Source: Mycobacterium sp. 1554424.7
GTDB lineage: Bacteria; Actinomycetota; Actinomycetes; Mycobacteriales; Mycobacteriaceae
DNA length: 64,000 nt
Assembly: GCF_001665295.1 (NCBI RefSeq)
Contig: NZ_LZSE01000007.1
Coordinates: 62,001 to 126,000 of the forward strand
Direction of reading: 5' to 3'
Positions 18,300 to 27,617 of this stretch are shown piece after piece. The position numbers were made by a program, and so were the translations under genes. The notes below the pieces were generated by a model. It was not told the origin of the DNA. It did no database searches and saw nothing but the letters and a program-made list of their open reading frames with translations. Positions within the stretch are counted from its first letter, which is position 1; each line of letters starts with the position of its first letter.

Positions 18300-18710
18300 T
18301 CAGTGGATCTGCTGGATGCGGATCAGGTTTCCCGCGGGGTCGCGGACGGCGCAGTCGCGCAGCCCGTAGGGCTGTTCGGTTGGCTCCTGGACGATTTCGG
18401 CGTCCGCGGCCTGCAGCCGCTCGAAGACGCCGTCGAGGTCCTTGGTGGCCAGCAGGAGCATCGCGTAGGTCCCCTTGGCCATCATCTCGGCGATGGTGCG
18501 CCGCTCGTCGTCCGTGATGCCCGGATTGGCCCCCGGTGGGCTCAGCACTATGGACGTGTCGGGCTGGCTCGGCGGGCCGACCGTGATCCAGCGCATCTTG
18601 CCCTTCCCGACGTCGAGGCGAATCTCGAACCCGAGATTGTCCCGGTAGAAGGCCAGGGAGGCCTCCGGGTCGTCGTGCGGAAGGATGCTCGAGTGAATCG
18701 TGATGTCCAT
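18300..18710 (-). CDS. VOC-family (glyoxalase-fold) protein
   Basis: 136 residues with two beta-alpha-beta-beta-beta units. N-terminal unit: ITIHSSILPHDDPEASLAFYRDNLGFE; C-terminal unit: DLDGVFERLQAADAEIVQEP ending RDCAVRDPAGNLIRIQQIH. The last two strands contain the DPxGN motif of metal-dependent glyoxalase/dioxygenase relatives. Substrate unknown. It starts 4 bp after the stop of an AraC-type regulator and is co-transcribed with it. Confidence 0.85.
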   Translation of the reverse strand: MDITIHSSILPHDDPEASLAFYRDNLGFEIRLDVGKGKMRWITVGPPSQPDTSIVLSPPGANPGITDDERRTIAEMMAKGTYAMLLLATKDLDGVFERLQAADAEIVQEPTEQPYGLRDCAVRDPAGNLIRIQQIH

Positions 18711-18714
18711 GCCG

Positions 18715-19161
18715 TCAGGCTAGGTGCGGCCCGGTTTCACTCGCTTCTCGATTCCTGATCGGTCTGGTGACCTGCTTGGCGACGCACGGCGGTAGCCCCG
18801 CCGTCGCGTCGGCCGCCCGGCGCCGATACTCGCTGGGCGGCATGCCCACCAGCTCGGTGAACCGGGTGCTGAAGGTGCCCAGCGACGAGCAGCCGACCGC
18901 GAAGCAGACCTCGGTGACGCTCAGGTCGCCGCGCCGGAGCAGTGCCATGGCCCGCTCGATGCGTCGCGTCATGAGGTAGGAGTAGGGCGATTCGCCGTAG
19001 GCGCGCCGGAACTCGCGGCTGAGGTGCCCGGCGGACATGTGCACCGCGCGGGCGAGCGCCTCGACGTCCAGCGGCTGCGCGTAGTCCCGGTCGATGCGGT
19101 CGCGGACGCGACGCAGCAGCGCCAGGTCGCGCAGTCGCTGCTCGGCGGAGCTACTGGTCAC
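18715..19161 (-). CDS. AraC-family regulator (DNA-binding domain only)
   Basis: 148 residues consisting essentially of the two helix-turn-helix units of AraC proteins: residues 31-52 (LDVEALARAVHMSAGHLSRE) and 80-104 (LSVTEVCFAVGCSSLGTFST) with the family signature FTELVGMPPSEYRRR. No N-terminal sensing domain. GTG 19161 selected because earlier codons are Arg-rich and look non-coding. Upstream partner of the VOC gene, which it likely controls. Confidence 0.85.
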   Translation of the reverse strand: MTSSSAEQRLRDLALLRRVRDRIDRDYAQPLDVEALARAVHMSAGHLSREFRRAYGESPYSYLMTRRIERAMALLRRGDLSVTEVCFAVGCSSLGTFSTRFTELVGMPPSEYRRRAADATAGLPPCVAKQVTRPIRNREASETGPHLA

Positions 19162-19192
19162 CCACGCGATACTGCCACGATCGGCCAGGCGC

Positions 19193-20047
19193 TTACGGCG
19201 TCGTCGCCCGCCGCCACGCCAGCGGGTTGAGGCCGCGATACGGATCGCCGTCGCGCAGCCGCCGCAGCTCACCCAGGATGTCCTCCAGCGCTCGTTGCGT
19301 TTGGCATTTGACGATCTCCACCCACTCCTGCTCCGTGACGCCCAGCGGCCTGCTGGTGTCGATCGGCGAGCCGAACCGGAGATACATACGCTGCGGTCGA
19401 GGGATCAGGGTCGGCCCGATGCCCCGCAACAAGGGCATCGCCATGTCCGGGCGCCCATTCAGCCTGCGGCCCAACGCCTCACTGAACCTTCCGTAGGCGC
19501 TGTCGCGGGTGGTCAGGCTGCGGTAGACGTCGTCGCCGCCGACGAGACCGGCCGGCGCGATCGGGTAGCCGTTCTCTACCGACAGCCGCGCGAAGCCCGC
19601 GCGTCCCTGCCAGCGCAGCCGGTACTCCTCGCCCTTGAACTTCGCGATCTCGCGCCCGCCGCCGGGGAACACCAGGATGGTCTCGTCGTTGCGCATGAGT
19701 TCGCGCGCGGTCTCCGGCGCGCCGACCACTGCGCCGTACGCCGCGATCAGGTCGCCGGGCAACCCGCGCATGCGCCCGAAGCCCCGTTCGGCCAGCGGTC
19801 GCAACCGGGTCCCGATCGTGCGTCGCACGGTGTCGGAGATCAAGAAGACCTCGGAGCCGAACTGAGTGTGGTTGCCCACCAACAGGAATCGGCCGTCCGC
19901 GGGCAGGCGTTCGACGCCGTCGACGTAGGGCCGGGAAAGGTCGACAACGGGGCGCAGCCCGTCGCTCAGCCCGTCGAGGGCTCGACGCAATGTCCGCACC
20001 CGCGCGCTCGGCCGGACGATCGCGGCCAGGTCTGTGTCGTCAGCCAC
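19193..20047 (-). CDS. Lysophospholipid-acyltransferase-family protein (PES/DGAT-like)
   Basis: 284 residues. Block I is LLVGNHTQFGSEVFLI and block III FPGGGREIAKFKGEEYRLRW, wording typical of the phytyl-ester-synthase/diacylglycerol-acyltransferase-like branch. The canonical HX4D would need Asp where Ser stands (HTQFGS), with Glu next; this branch often deviates. Predicted to esterify lipid alcohols at the membrane. It overlaps the upstream methyltransferase by 8 bp, so both are translated from one message, possibly extending into the AraC/VOC genes. Confidence 0.8.
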   Translation of the reverse strand: MADDTDLAAIVRPSARVRTLRRALDGLSDGLRPVVDLSRPYVDGVERLPADGRFLLVGNHTQFGSEVFLISDTVRRTIGTRLRPLAERGFGRMRGLPGDLIAAYGAVVGAPETARELMRNDETILVFPGGGREIAKFKGEEYRLRWQGRAGFARLSVENGYPIAPAGLVGGDDVYRSLTTRDSAYGRFSEALGRRLNGRPDMAMPLLRGIGPTLIPRPQRMYLRFGSPIDTSRPLGVTEQEWVEIVKCQTQRALEDILGELRRLRDGDPYRGLNPLAWRRATTP

Positions 20048-20849
20048 GGTCCGCCCCCGGGCGGGAGAACACGACGGTGAGCGTCGGCGGCCCGAACCGC
20101 GCAGGGCTGGGCAGCATCTCGATGTTCATCCGCGGGTCGGCGGCGCGGCCCAGCGCCTCCATCGCCGACGGGCTGTAGGCGCGCAGCGCGCTGATGAATC
20201 CGTCGTGCAGCCCGGGCTGAATCCAGGACCACGGCAACAACGCTAGACTCAGCGGCAGCGTCAACACCGGAAACAGCAAGGTGCCCAACGGGCTTCGTCG
20301 CTTAAGGTCGATGACGAGAAACCGCTTGGCCACGCGAGTGGCCTCGGCGACGGCGCGACACGCGACCGCCGGCGGGAGGTGGTGAAACGCCAGCGCGAAC
20401 ACCACCAGGTCGTAGCTGCCGTCGGCCGCGTCGATCGCCGTCGCGTCGACCACCTGGGTGCGGGCCCGTGGGTGGCTGCCCAGCTCCCCCGCGGCGATCT
20501 TGGCGACCGAGGTCGGATCGAGGTCGCTGACGGTGACGGTCGCGGTCGGGTGCAGATTGAGGATCTGCGCCGAGAGCTTTCCGTGGCCGGCGCCGAGTTC
20601 CAGGATGCGTGGATTGGGGATGTCGGCGACGACGCTGAGTGCCGCGCGCGCGTAGTTCTCGTGCTGCTTGGTCAGCGTGCCCATCCGGTCGAGCATGCGG
20701 ATGACCTTCTGCTTGACCTCATCGGCCACGTCGTCGCGGTCAAGGTACTCCAGCGCGTCGGTCTCGAATCGACGATCCAGCCACGACGCGCCGGGGCCAC
20801 CCCGCGGCATCGTGGCAATCGCCTGGTCCAGGGTGTGGGGCGTAGCCAT
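20040..20849 (-). CDS. Class I SAM-dependent methyltransferase
   Basis: 269 residues. Motif I is RILELGAGHGKLSAQIL, post-I VTVSDLDPTSVAKI, motif II SYDLVVFALAFHHLPP. The C-terminal part has a hydrophobic segment (LLFPVLTLPLSLALLPWSW) that may anchor it to the membrane. Forms an operon with the acyltransferase (8-bp overlap), so a lipid-type acceptor is plausible. Divergent from a TetR gene with a palindromic operator in between. Confidence 0.85.
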   Translation of the reverse strand: MATPHTLDQAIATMPRGGPGASWLDRRFETDALEYLDRDDVADEVKQKVIRMLDRMGTLTKQHENYARAALSVVADIPNPRILELGAGHGKLSAQILNLHPTATVTVSDLDPTSVAKIAAGELGSHPRARTQVVDATAIDAADGSYDLVVFALAFHHLPPAVACRAVAEATRVAKRFLVIDLKRRSPLGTLLFPVLTLPLSLALLPWSWIQPGLHDGFISALRAYSPSAMEALGRAADPRMNIEMLPSPARFGPPTLTVVFSRPGADRG

Positions 20850-20892
20850 CGGGGCCTCTCCTTCTCATGTCGTCACACGTACTTGGAGCCAC

Positions 20893-20925
20893 CATAACAA
20901 ACGAACCAGTTCGTCTGCTTATGAT
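20893..20925 (+). promoter_or_regulatory. TetR operator and leaderless promoter
   Basis: Core palindrome ACGAAC-CA-GTTCGT (20901-20914), flanked by CATAA (20893-20897) and TTATG (20919-20923). A TATGAT -10 box (20920-20925) lies exactly six bases before GTG 20932. The operator sits between the -35 and -10 positions of the TetR gene and upstream of the divergent methyltransferase. Confidence 0.65.
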
Positions 20926-20931
20926 ATTCCT

Positions 20932-21510
20932 GTGAGATCGAAGACAGAGCTTCGCGGCGAGATCCTGGCCGCTGCCCGCGCGGAGTTCGCTCAGTACGGC
21001 CTGGCCGGGGCGCGCATCGACCGCATCGCGCGCGCGGCCAGTGCGAGCAAGGAAAGGCTGTACGCGCATTTCGGCGACAAGGAGACCCTGTTTCGCGACG
21101 TGGTCGCCACCGACGGCGCCGAGTTCTTCCGGGCCGTGGAGCTGCGCCCCGAGGCGGTGCCCGAGTTCGTCGGCGGCATTTTCGACCTGGCCCAGAACCG
21201 GCCCGAGCACGATCGGATGATCACCTGGGCCCGGCTGGAAGGCTTCCCGCTGGACATTCCGGAGTTCGACGAGGAGCACCCGCCCGAGCGGGCCATCGCC
21301 GCCCTGGAGCGCGCGCAGGCCGACGGCCACGTCGACCCGGCGTGGGATCCGCAGCAGCTGCTGGTTCTTCTCTTCGCGATCGCCCTGGCGTGGGCGCACT
21401 GGCCCGACCCCGCCGCCGCCACCACGGACAAGCGGGTGATCGCCAGCCGGCGTGCGGCAGCCGTCGAGGCGGCGGCCCGCATCGTCACGCCGAAATCGAA
21501 CGGGGCGTAG
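20932..21510 (+). CDS. TetR/AcrR family transcriptional regulator
   Basis: 192 residues; HTH at about 28-47 ([20 protein letters not shown] then FGDKETLF). C-terminal domain helical with W/H-rich end ([13 protein letters not shown]), as in TetR_C domains of actinobacterial YcdC-like regulators. GTG 20932 is supported by a -10 box six bases upstream. It probably represses itself and the divergent methyltransferase/acyltransferase operon, and the downstream hydrolase, whose start overlaps or nearly abuts its stop. Confidence 0.88.
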   Translation: MRSKTELRGEILAAARAEFAQYGLAGARIDRIARAASASKERLYAHFGDKETLFRDVVATDGAEFFRAVELRPEAVPEFVGGIFDLAQNRPEHDRMITWARLEGFPLDIPEFDEEHPPERAIAALERAQADGHVDPAWDPQQLLVLLFAIALAWAHWPDPAAATTDKRVIASRRAAAVEAAARIVTPKSNGA

Positions 21511-21521
21511 TGTCCCCGGCC

Positions 21522-22343
21522 ATGGCCGATGAGATCCAGTTCGTCGAGGCCAACGGGCTGAGATTCGCCTATCTGGAGGACGGCTCCGGCCCGCTCGTCC
21601 TCCTGCTCCACGGGTTCCCGGACACCCCGCACACCTGGGACGATCTGCGCCCGCGCCTGGCCGCCCAGGGCTACCGCGCGGTCAGCCCCTATATGCGCGG
21701 CTACCACCCCAGCGCGATCCCCGTGCGGGACGCCGACCAGGAAACGTTGGCGCGCGATCCGCTCGCGCTGATCGAGGCGCTCGGCGCCCGCGAGGCCGTC
21801 GTCATCGGGCACGACTGGGGCGCCTCGGCCGCCTACGGCGCGGCCGCCCTCGGCCCCGATCGCGTCAAAAAGCTGTTCGTCGTTGGCATTCCGCATCCGG
21901 CGGCGCTCAAGCCGACGTTGAAAAAGATTTGGGGCGTGCGCCATTTCGCGGCGTACAAATTGCCCGGAGCCGCGAATCGCTTTGCGCGCAACGACTTTGC
22001 GGCGCTGCCCGCCATTTGCCGGCGCTGGTCCCCGACCTGGAACCCGGATCCGCACGAGTTCGACGCGGTCCGCGCTAGCTTCGCCAACCCGGCGAGCCTG
22101 AACGCGGCGTTCGGCTACTACCGCAAGCTGTCCCCGATCCCGAGCGCGTCACTGAAGGCGAAGATCACGGTGCCGACGGTGGTCTTCGCGGGTCTGGACG
22201 ACCCGATCGCCGAACCGTCCGACTATCGCGGCGCTGCGCGCATGTTCGAGAACGAGTACGTCGTCGAGGAGGTCCCCGGCGGGCATTTCATGCACCGGGA
22301 GCACCCTGGGACCTTCGCCGAACGGCTCTTGGCCCACCTGTGA
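21522..22343 (+). CDS. Alpha/beta hydrolase, epoxide-hydrolase-like
   Basis: 273 residues. [12 protein letters not shown] is the oxyanion HGxP loop; the nucleophile elbow IGHDWGAS has Asp98, as in epoxide hydrolases and dehalogenases; [14 protein letters not shown] holds the acid and [10 protein letters not shown] the catalytic His. Epoxide hydrolases usually carry two cap Tyr; a cap region with YYRKLSP is present. ATG 21522 is preferred; GTG 21510 overlaps the TetR stop. Co-transcribed with the regulator. Confidence 0.88.
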   Translation: MADEIQFVEANGLRFAYLEDGSGPLVLLLHGFPDTPHTWDDLRPRLAAQGYRAVSPYMRGYHPSAIPVRDADQETLARDPLALIEALGAREAVVIGHDWGASAAYGAAALGPDRVKKLFVVGIPHPAALKPTLKKIWGVRHFAAYKLPGAANRFARNDFAALPAICRRWSPTWNPDPHEFDAVRASFANPASLNAAFGYYRKLSPIPSASLKAKITVPTVVFAGLDDPIAEPSDYRGAARMFENEYVVEEVPGGHFMHREHPGTFAERLLAHL

Positions 22344-22378
22344 TTGGGCCTAGCCTCGATTTTTCGTGGTAGTTGATT

Positions 22379-22520
22379 TCATCGGTGATGAGTGCTGAGT
22401 GCGATCATCAGGCTTTTGGCTTCGCCTAGCACGGTGTTCGTCGGCGGCGACGATGGTTGCCGCGGCGTGGCTTTTCCGCCCGTCGACACTGGTGACCTCG
22501 GCACCGAACTTGATTGAGCT
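22379..22520 (-). pseudogene. C-terminal remnant of a hotdog-fold (PaaI-type) thioesterase, frameshifted
   Basis: Directly after the SDR stop, one frame reads KFGAEVTSVDGRKSHAAAT then IVAAD; shifting frame at that point continues NTVLGEAKSLMIALSTHHR and a stop. Joined, this is the usual last strands of a PaaI/4HBT thioesterase (..VDGRKSH..A.I.A.DG.VLGEA.SLMIA). The N-terminal half is missing and a one-base shift breaks the rest. It would have been the last gene of the IclR-controlled operon. Confidence 0.6.
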
Positions 22521-23351
22521 TCATCGTTGTGTGGCACCCGCGTCGACAGGCAGCGTGACGCTCGTGATGTAGCGGGCCTCATCGGAGGCGAGGAACAGGC
22601 ATGCGTTGGCGACATCGACCGGTTCGACCCATGGGATCGCGAGCATGTTCATCGAACATGCTGCCTCGGCGAACTGCTCACGGGACACGTGTTCGAGGTC
22701 GGGCCGAAACGCGCCGCGGACGCGATCGTTCTGGATCATTGGCGTATCCACGTTGGTCGGATGAACGGTGTTGACCCGGATATTGTGCGGCGCAAGCTCT
22801 TTGGCGAGACTGCGCATCAGCCCGACGACGCCATGCTTTGCCGCGGTGTAGTGCGCGACGCCGACCAACCCCTTAAGGCCCGCGATGGAGCTCGTCAGAA
22901 TCATCGATCCGGCGCCCCGGTCGATCAGGTGGGGGGCCGCGGCGCGGCAGGTCGCCCATACACCCGTCAGGTTGACGTCAAGCATTGTCCGCCAAGCGCT
23001 CTCGCTGAGATCGGCCGCCATCCCGCGTGACGTGATCCCTGCTGTCGCGCAGACGATGTCGAGACCACCGAGACGGTCGACACCGCGGTCGGTCGCCTCC
23101 TGCACGGCGTTCACGTCTCGGACGTCGACGACCGCTGCGAAAATCCGGCCGCCCGCCGCGGTGACTTGGCGCGCCGTCTCGTCGAGATCGGCCGGTGTGG
23201 CGGGTGGCACAACGACGGTCTCCACGGGGCCACAGATGTCGAGCGCGATGATGTCCGCGCCCTCTTCGGCGAAACGTACCGCCTGCGCGCGGCCGATACC
23301 CCGTGCTGCCCCAGTGATCAGGGCCACCTTGCCCTTCAGTCGGTCGCCCAT
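22521..23351 (-). CDS. Mycofactocin-coupled SDR-family oxidoreductase
   Basis: 276 residues. Rossmann motif TGAARGIG (about 14-21), catalytic HYTAAKHG (YxxxK), and the insertion between strand 2 and helix (ALDICGPVETVVVPPATPAD LDET split here) that marks the TIGR03971 group with a tightly held nicotinamide re-oxidised by mycofactocin. C-terminal WVEPVDVANACLFLASDEARYI fits. Likely oxidises a secondary alcohol in a catabolic route. ATG 23351 has better ribosome-site spacing than ATG 23354, which overlaps the previous stop. The last residues (VDAGATQR) are shorter than usual, perhaps altered by the deletion that truncated the next gene. Confidence 0.88.
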   Translation of the reverse strand: MGDRLKGKVALITGAARGIGRAQAVRFAEEGADIIALDICGPVETVVVPPATPADLDETARQVTAAGGRIFAAVVDVRDVNAVQEATDRGVDRLGGLDIVCATAGITSRGMAADLSESAWRTMLDVNLTGVWATCRAAAPHLIDRGAGSMILTSSIAGLKGLVGVAHYTAAKHGVVGLMRSLAKELAPHNIRVNTVHPTNVDTPMIQNDRVRGAFRPDLEHVSREQFAEAACSMNMLAIPWVEPVDVANACLFLASDEARYITSVTLPVDAGATQR

Positions 23352-24150
23352 CATGCCTTCCCCAGCAGTCCGGCATCGACGACGAGTTGGTTACCGGTGA
23401 TGTAGCGGGCTTCGTCGGACGCCAGAAACACCACGGCGTTGGCGACGTCGACGGGCTCAACCCAGGGCACCGGCAGAAGATGGCGTGCTGTCAACGCTTC
23501 GGCGGCATCGTCGACGGTGGGGTTCTCGAGATCAGGTCGCAACTGCCTCAAAGTCACGTCGTTGAGGATCATCGCGGTGGCGACCGCACCGGGATGGACG
23601 GTGTTCACCCGGATTCCCTTCTCGCCCAACTCGTTGGCGAGCGTTCTGGCCAATCCCACGACGGCGTGCTTGGCCGAGGTGTAGTGCGCGGTGTTGGCGG
23701 TGCCACGTAATCCGTTGGTGGAACTGATCAGAATGATCGAGCCACCGCGTTCACCGAAGTGTGGCAGCCCCGCCTTGACGGTGTGCCACACGCCGGTCAG
23801 GTTGACGTCGAACGTGCGCCGCCACAACTCCTCGGTCAGCTCCCAGGTCGGGGCGCCGGCGGGATGGATGCCGGCGTTGGCCACGATCACGTCGAGCGGG
23901 CCGAGTTCGGCGACGCCCCGTTCGACTGCTCCAGTCAGCGCCGCGAGGTCAGTGACATCGGCGAAAGCCGTTACGCACTGCCTGCCGCGCTTCTCCACTT
24001 CTGTTGCGGTATCGCGCAATTCGGCGGCAGAAGGGAGAATGTCGATAGCGATCACATCGGCGCCTTGATCGGCGAACCGCTCACAATGTGCGCGTCCCAT
24101 GCCTCTGGCGGCACCGGTGACCACCACCACCTTGTCGAGTAGTCCCGACA

Positions 24151-24151
<1 letters not shown>
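23351..24151 (-). CDS. Mycofactocin-type SDR-family oxidoreductase
   Basis: 266 residues, TGAARGMG (12-19), AIDILPSAAELRDT, NAG motif VANAGIHPAG, active site HYTSAKHAVVG. About half the positions match the following SDR, so the two are paralogues acting in one pathway. Its start overlaps the stop of the Baeyer-Villiger remnant (TGATG) and its stop overlaps the next SDR's first ATG, i.e. tight operon coupling. The strand-2 insertion is shorter than in the neighbour, so mycofactocin dependence is less sure. Confidence 0.87.
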
Positions 24152-25576
<1,425 letters not shown>

Positions 25577-25587
25577 CATTGATCTCC

Positions 25588-25620
25588 TTGACGTTTACGA
25601 ATATTCGGAATATGATTCCG
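25588..25620 (+). promoter_or_regulatory. iclR promoter (leaderless) with overlapping IclR-type palindromes
   Basis: TTGACG (25588-25593), 17-bp spacer, TATGAT (25611-25616), six bases, ATG 25623: a near-consensus promoter for a leaderless message. Two interlocked palindromes cover it: ATATTC-G-GAATAT (25601-25613) and CGGAAT-ATG-ATTCCG (25606-25620). The latter matches the GGAAT-N3-ATTCC style of IclR operators. The same 43-bp gap must also hold the promoter of the divergent dioxygenase operon. Confidence 0.75.
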
Positions 25621-25622
25621 GT

Positions 25623-26534
25623 ATGTCGGAAGAGCGTAAAACCCTATCGCCACCGACGTCAAGAGCTTTGGCGGTGCTCGAGGCAATTGCCAAAGCGCCC
25701 AGTGGTGGCCTGTCGTTGTCAGAGGTCGCCCGCGCGGTAGGGCTCAGCACTTCGACCACCGCGGCGATCCTCGCCACGATGGACGACGCCGGCTATGTTG
25801 AGCGACTCCCCGACAAGGGGTATCGCCTCGGATCGGGTCCGCTCAAGCTCGTTGGGGCGCTACGCGTCCGCTACCCCTTACTGGGTGCAGCCGATCCCGA
25901 GTTGTCTCGCCTTTCGGCCACCACCGGCTCAGGCAGCACCTTGACGCAAATTAACGACAACGACCTAGAGGTCATTCTGACTGCCGGCCGGGTTGAGGAG
26001 TTCGTGACGCGGATCGGCCACCGACTGCCGCTCTACCCACCGTATGGGACGGTCGCGATGGCTTGGAGCTCGCCAAAGCGGCTGGACGAGTGGCTGTTCA
26101 GCGCGCCCGATCCCATGACGGCTGAGGAGATCGAGGCGCAACGGGACACGCTGGCGGGCGTCAAAGAGCGCGGCTATGCGGTCTACAACATCAAGCAGGA
26201 CGTTCGCTCGATGGTGGAGCAGATTCGCGATCTATTGACGTCCGTGGACGAACACGCCCCCAACGATGTGCTGCGTCGCCTACTGGTTGGCGCCGTCACG
26301 GGAATAGGGATCTACAGCACTGCTGAACTCGCCGACCGGCGCCGCAGACCCGTCAGCTACGTGATGGCGCCAGTGTTCGGGCCCGACCAACAGCCTCGCT
26401 ATTTAGTAGCACTGCACGTCATGGCCGACGCGTTGCCGGCCGGCGACCTCGACAACTACATCGAGGCGATCCTGCAGACCGCCAAAACCCTGACCAGCGC
26501 CGCCGGTGGACGCTGGCCGAAATCTGGTCGCTGA
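25623..26534 (+). CDS. IclR-family transcriptional regulator
   Basis: 303 residues. N-terminal winged HTH at about 30-60 (LSLSEVARAVGLSTSTTAAIL), followed by wing RLPDKGYRLGSGPL; the C-terminal IclR effector domain contains RIGHRLPLYPPYGTVAMAW, the family's conserved ligand-site wording. It is divergent from the dioxygenase/SDR operon and overlaps palindromes fitting its family, so it most likely controls that operon and itself. Effector unknown, perhaps the substrate of the partly lost pathway. Confidence 0.88.
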   Translation: MSEERKTLSPPTSRALAVLEAIAKAPSGGLSLSEVARAVGLSTSTTAAILATMDDAGYVERLPDKGYRLGSGPLKLVGALRVRYPLLGAADPELSRLSATTGSGSTLTQINDNDLEVILTAGRVEEFVTRIGHRLPLYPPYGTVAMAWSSPKRLDEWLFSAPDPMTAEEIEAQRDTLAGVKERGYAVYNIKQDVRSMVEQIRDLLTSVDEHAPNDVLRRLLVGAVTGIGIYSTAELADRRRRPVSYVMAPVFGPDQQPRYLVALHVMADALPAGDLDNYIEAILQTAKTLTSAAGGRWPKSGR

Positions 26535-26630
26535 CAAGACATCCCGGGGCTCTGCACCACGGTCGCCGACAGCGATGCCACGCATCCTGCGCGCATGGGG
26601 AGATCGCGACGATGCGCGTTACTAGGGGGC

Positions 26631-27533
26631 CTAGGCGTCGACCAGTTCGGGGTGAAACTTCGCCGCCAGGCGGCGCATCCCGTCCTGCCAGTCGACCGTC
26701 GTGCCGCCGATGAGCTCGTGCATGCGGGTCAGGTCGGTGGGGTTGCCGCGCAGCGCGTGCGCGTCTTCGGTGAATACGGGCTCCTTGCCGACGAGCGAAC
26801 CGAGGTAGCCGCACCACTCCTGGAGGCTGACCGTTTGGTCGCCGCACCAGTTGACCGTGGTCGCCGGCACCGACGCCGCGTCGAGCAGCTTCGGCAGCGT
26901 CGCGATGATGTCGTCCTCGTGGATCGGGTTGTATTGGGCCGGCCCGCCGAGCGGCACCGGGATCGGGATGCCGGCCAGCATCATCTCCATGTGGTAGTAC
27001 GGCCACCCGCCGTTGTTGCCGTACGGGACGTTGAGCCGGGCGATGACGGTGGGCACGTCGAGGATGCGGGCCATCGACCTGGCGACGACCTCGCCGGCGA
27101 CCTTGGAAATCGAATACGTCGGGAAGAGAAACTTGTGGTTGTCGCCCAGGGCGGCTCGCTCGGTGCGGGGCTCGTCGCCGGGTGGGTCGTACACGGCCGC
27201 CGACGAGCAGTGCAGGAAGGCCTTCGCGGTGCGGCAGTGCGCCATCAGCAGGCCGACGGACTCGGCGTTGGCCCCGAGGTCGGTGTCCCAGTCCCCGCTC
27301 TTGGCCACCGCCAAGTTGAGGACGTACTCGAAATCGGTTGGGAGGCCGGTGAAGTCCCCGGCCGCCAGGTCGACCGTCTCGCACCGCACACCCGCCTTTT
27401 CGAGGCCTTCCCGCGCCGCGGGATTGGTGAAGCGGGCGACGCCCCACACCTCGTTGTCGGGCGCGAGCGCCAGGGCGATCGGGGTGGCCAATTGACCGGT
27501 CGGGCCGGTGATCAGGATCTTGGATCCGCGCAT
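26631..27533 (-). CDS. NAD-dependent epimerase/dehydratase-family protein
   Basis: 300 residues, extended SDR. Starts MRGSKILITGPTGQLATPIA (GxxGxxx dinucleotide site); catalytic triad region SSAAVYD and PTYSISKVAGE (YxxxK). Wording such as NVPYGNNGGWPYYHMEMM and the ending LAAKFHPELVDA match a mycobacterial group of unknown substrate. A start nine codons earlier is open but less likely. Divergent from a two-component system. Confidence 0.82.
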   Translation of the reverse strand: MRGSKILITGPTGQLATPIALALAPDNEVWGVARFTNPAAREGLEKAGVRCETVDLAAGDFTGLPTDFEYVLNLAVAKSGDWDTDLGANAESVGLLMAHCRTAKAFLHCSSAAVYDPPGDEPRTERAALGDNHKFLFPTYSISKVAGEVVARSMARILDVPTVIARLNVPYGNNGGWPYYHMEMMLAGIPIPVPLGGPAQYNPIHEDDIIATLPKLLDAASVPATTVNWCGDQTVSLQEWCGYLGSLVGKEPVFTEDAHALRGNPTDLTRMHELIGGTTVDWQDGMRRLAAKFHPELVDA

Positions 27534-27617
27534 GCGCTGATAGTAGGTGAGCGCCACGCGGAGCGAACCAGGACCGACTTTCGCGCATTGTGCTCACCGC
27601 CGCGGTAGGGTCCTTCC

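Noticed and set aside
22344-22520. Insertion-sequence remnant at the end of the SDR operon
   Set aside because: No terminal repeats or transposase wording; the translation fits a thioesterase end instead.
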